Shown here piece after piece: positions 62,759-64,000 of a stretch of DNA of 64,000 nt. The stretch is taken from positions 1 through 64,000 of the forward strand of contig JAUIHP010000006.1 of assembly GCA_030431975.1 (NCBI GenBank), written 5' to 3'. The notes below the pieces were generated by a model. The model saw only the letters and a list, made by a program, of their open reading frames with translations, was not told the origin of the DNA and searched no databases. How positions within the stretch are numbered: position 1 is the stretch's first letter; the number at the start of each line of letters is the position of its first letter. The stretch is from a bacterium (GTDB lineage: Bacteria > Eisenbacteria > RBG-16-71-46 > CAIMUX01). The position numbers were made by a program, and so were the translations under genes.

Positions 62759-64000
62759 TCACCCGCCGTAGAGGATGAACGCCGACCAGTAGCAAGGATG
62801 GGAGTAGGGATGCCTGCCATCGCGTTCATACTCTACGAGCCGTCGGCGCGCCGACTGCAGAGCTGGAAGTAGATCCGGCGACTCATTTGGACGCAGAAAC
62901 TCTCCGTAGAACGTCTCCATGAAGATCCGGGTCGCTTCATCGTCGACGTCCCAGCAGCTGACCAACAGATGGGTGGCCCCGGCGCGAAGAAAGGCCTGCG
63001 CGAACCCGACGACGCCTTCCCCGTGCACATGACGCCCCCGTCCGGTTTCGCAGGCGCTGAGAGTAACCACCAACGCATTGAGTTTCCAATTGCGGCTGAC
63101 CTCCCCCGCCGTGATCTCACCACTAAAGAACCGAGTCTCGTCCAATGCAGCATCGACGGGGTCGGGGAGATCCTGTTGGGAGAGAAGGAGAGCTGATCTT
63201 TCCGGCCGCTCGGGATCGGCGATGGCGTGCGTCGCGAAGTGGAGAACATCGAACTGTTCGAGTTCACCACCCGTCCGCATGTCTTCGATTCGAGCTTCGG
63301 CAGCGTCTTCACCCAATAGGACCCGGACATCGTCGAACAACGGCGTGATCATCTCGACTTCCCGGCGCGTTGCCGGCAGTTGGGGGACGGCTTCCCCAAA
63401 CGGAGGATCACCGAGAAGTAGCGCGCGGGACGGTTTCTTCGTGCGATTTCGTTCCGAAGCCAGCTTGGCGTACGTCGCCGCGGAAGGCATGTACGAGACC
63501 AGGCGTTTCAATCCGACAACAGATCCGCCACGGTCCGACAGGCACTCGACAGGGAATCCGGCCAGAACTCCACTGCTGACCACAACCCAGTGATCGGCAT
63601 CCTCCAGCCACGGTTCTAGAGGCTCGAACCACGTTCTCCAAACCTCTTCCGTTTGGGTGCGATGCGCATCGGGACGCGGCGCCCGCAAGCTCGATCGACC
63701 GGCCCGCGCCAATTCGTCCGCAAGCACCTCGACCGATTGTCTCGCTCTTTCCGGCTGAAAGTTGGGCAGTCGAACCCAACGAACGTCGTCAGAGTCGATG
63801 ACGTAGCCCCAGGCGGGGAAGGACTCGCCTCTTCTCGGTTCGATCCAGCCAACGACGACCGTCCTTGCATCGAGAGCGTCACGAATGCCGTCCATCGTGA
63901 CGACCGCATCGGGCTCAGCCTCATCGACTCGAAAGATTATTTCACGCAGGGCCCGCCCCTGGGCCTTGTCCACCTGAGCCCAGACATCTTCACGACCCAA
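62759..64000 (-). CDS. CHAT-domain cysteine protease (5' end outside the window)
   Basis: The visible 413 residues, open at the right edge, contain a CHAT domain of the caspase-like clan. The catalytic His is in FDVLHFATHAIADPERP and the Cys in LVVTLSACETGRGRHVHGEG. Other landmarks are RALLLGDPPFGEAVPQL, ATRREVEMI and SYWSAFILYGG-like end CYWSAFILYG. CHAT proteases of this form usually have TPR repeats N-terminally, which would be beyond 64000. Such proteases work as self-standing peptidases or within defence systems (TPR-CHAT with Craspase-type partners). No partner is in view. Confidence 0.85.
   Translation of the reverse strand: MGREDVWAQVDKAQGRALREIIFRVDEAEPDAVVTMDGIRDALDARTVVVGWIEPRRGESFPAWGYVIDSDDVRWVRLPNFQPERARQSVEVLADELARAGRSSLRAPRPDAHRTQTEEVWRTWFEPLEPWLEDADHWVVVSSGVLAGFPVECLSDRGGSVVGLKRLVSYMPSAATYAKLASERNRTKKPSRALLLGDPPFGEAVPQLPATRREVEMITPLFDDVRVLLGEDAAEARIEDMRTGGELEQFDVLHFATHAIADPERPERSALLLSQQDLPDPVDAALDETRFFSGEITAGEVSRNWKLNALVVTLSACETGRGRHVHGEGVVGFAQAFLRAGATHLLVSCWDVDDEATRIFMETFYGEFLRPNESPDLLPALQSARRRLVEYERDGRHPYSHPCYWSAFILYGG

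Overview
The window is a high-GC bacterial chromosome segment. The resident genes carry FlgD/T9SS-like C-terminal tails, an Omp28-like thiol protein, a PEP-CTERM protein, a Tricorn-type protease and an Acidobacteria-type ECF sigma factor/TPR-kinase pair. Together these suggest an uncultured member of the FCB/Gemmatimonadota neighbourhood, such as a Candidatus Eisenbacteria- or Krumholzibacteriota-like lineage. That placement is inferred from style; no 16S or marker tree is available here.

Region 1 (1-13 kb) is accessory DNA. From about 500 to 6605 it is an integron-type gene cassette array without an integrase in view: small genes on the + strand are separated by four well-formed, mutually similar attC sites, plus one half site and one relic. 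The cassettes carry a HigA antitoxin with a HigB remnant, VapBC, a TonB-C-terminal lipoprotein and unknown lipoproteins. A complete IS21-family element (istA/istB, 2402 bp, 6-bp target duplication) splits one cassette gene, and the end of a second IS lies at the left edge. From 6.6 to 13 kb the small secreted or lipoprotein genes continue without recognisable attC sites; two families occur twice.

Region 2 (13-25.2 kb) holds housekeeping and peripheral metabolism: a dienelactone hydrolase-like lipoprotein, an APH-type kinase, an SDR epimerase, a large S49 protease with a beta-barrel-like N-terminus, a DUF937 protein and carAB. Upstream of carAB is an Omp28-like thiol protein whose open frame continues through a TGA at the first position of a CxxC-like motif. 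A bSECIS-like hairpin follows the TGA, so this is a candidate selenoprotein.

Region 3 (25.5-30.5 kb) is a glyoxylate-shunt locus: one 1064-residue polypeptide with malate synthase at the N-terminus and isocitrate lyase at the C-terminus, divergent from a RamB/ScfR-type regulator, with promoters and operator-like palindromes between them.

Region 4 (30.5-43.9 kb) contains large secreted proteins, a TPR protein, a small HTH regulator followed by a Tricorn-like protease, and a PEP-CTERM protein.

Region 5 (44-48.6 kb) is a four-gene minus-strand cluster: alpha-oxoamine synthase (serine palmitoyltransferase-like), GNAT-like acyltransferase, NAD-dependent reductase/epimerase and Aur1-like PAP2 enzyme. 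Its order and content fit bacterial ceramide/sphingolipid synthesis.

Region 6 (49-64 kb) holds an RhlE-type helicase, an ECF sigma factor with a TPR Ser/Thr kinase, a SnoaL-like protein, a PNPOx-like protein divergent from a MocR regulator with visible operator repeats, a GNAT, a DUF1579-like protein, an LVIVD-repeat secreted protein, a histidine phosphatase and the 3' part of a CHAT-domain protease gene cut by the window edge.
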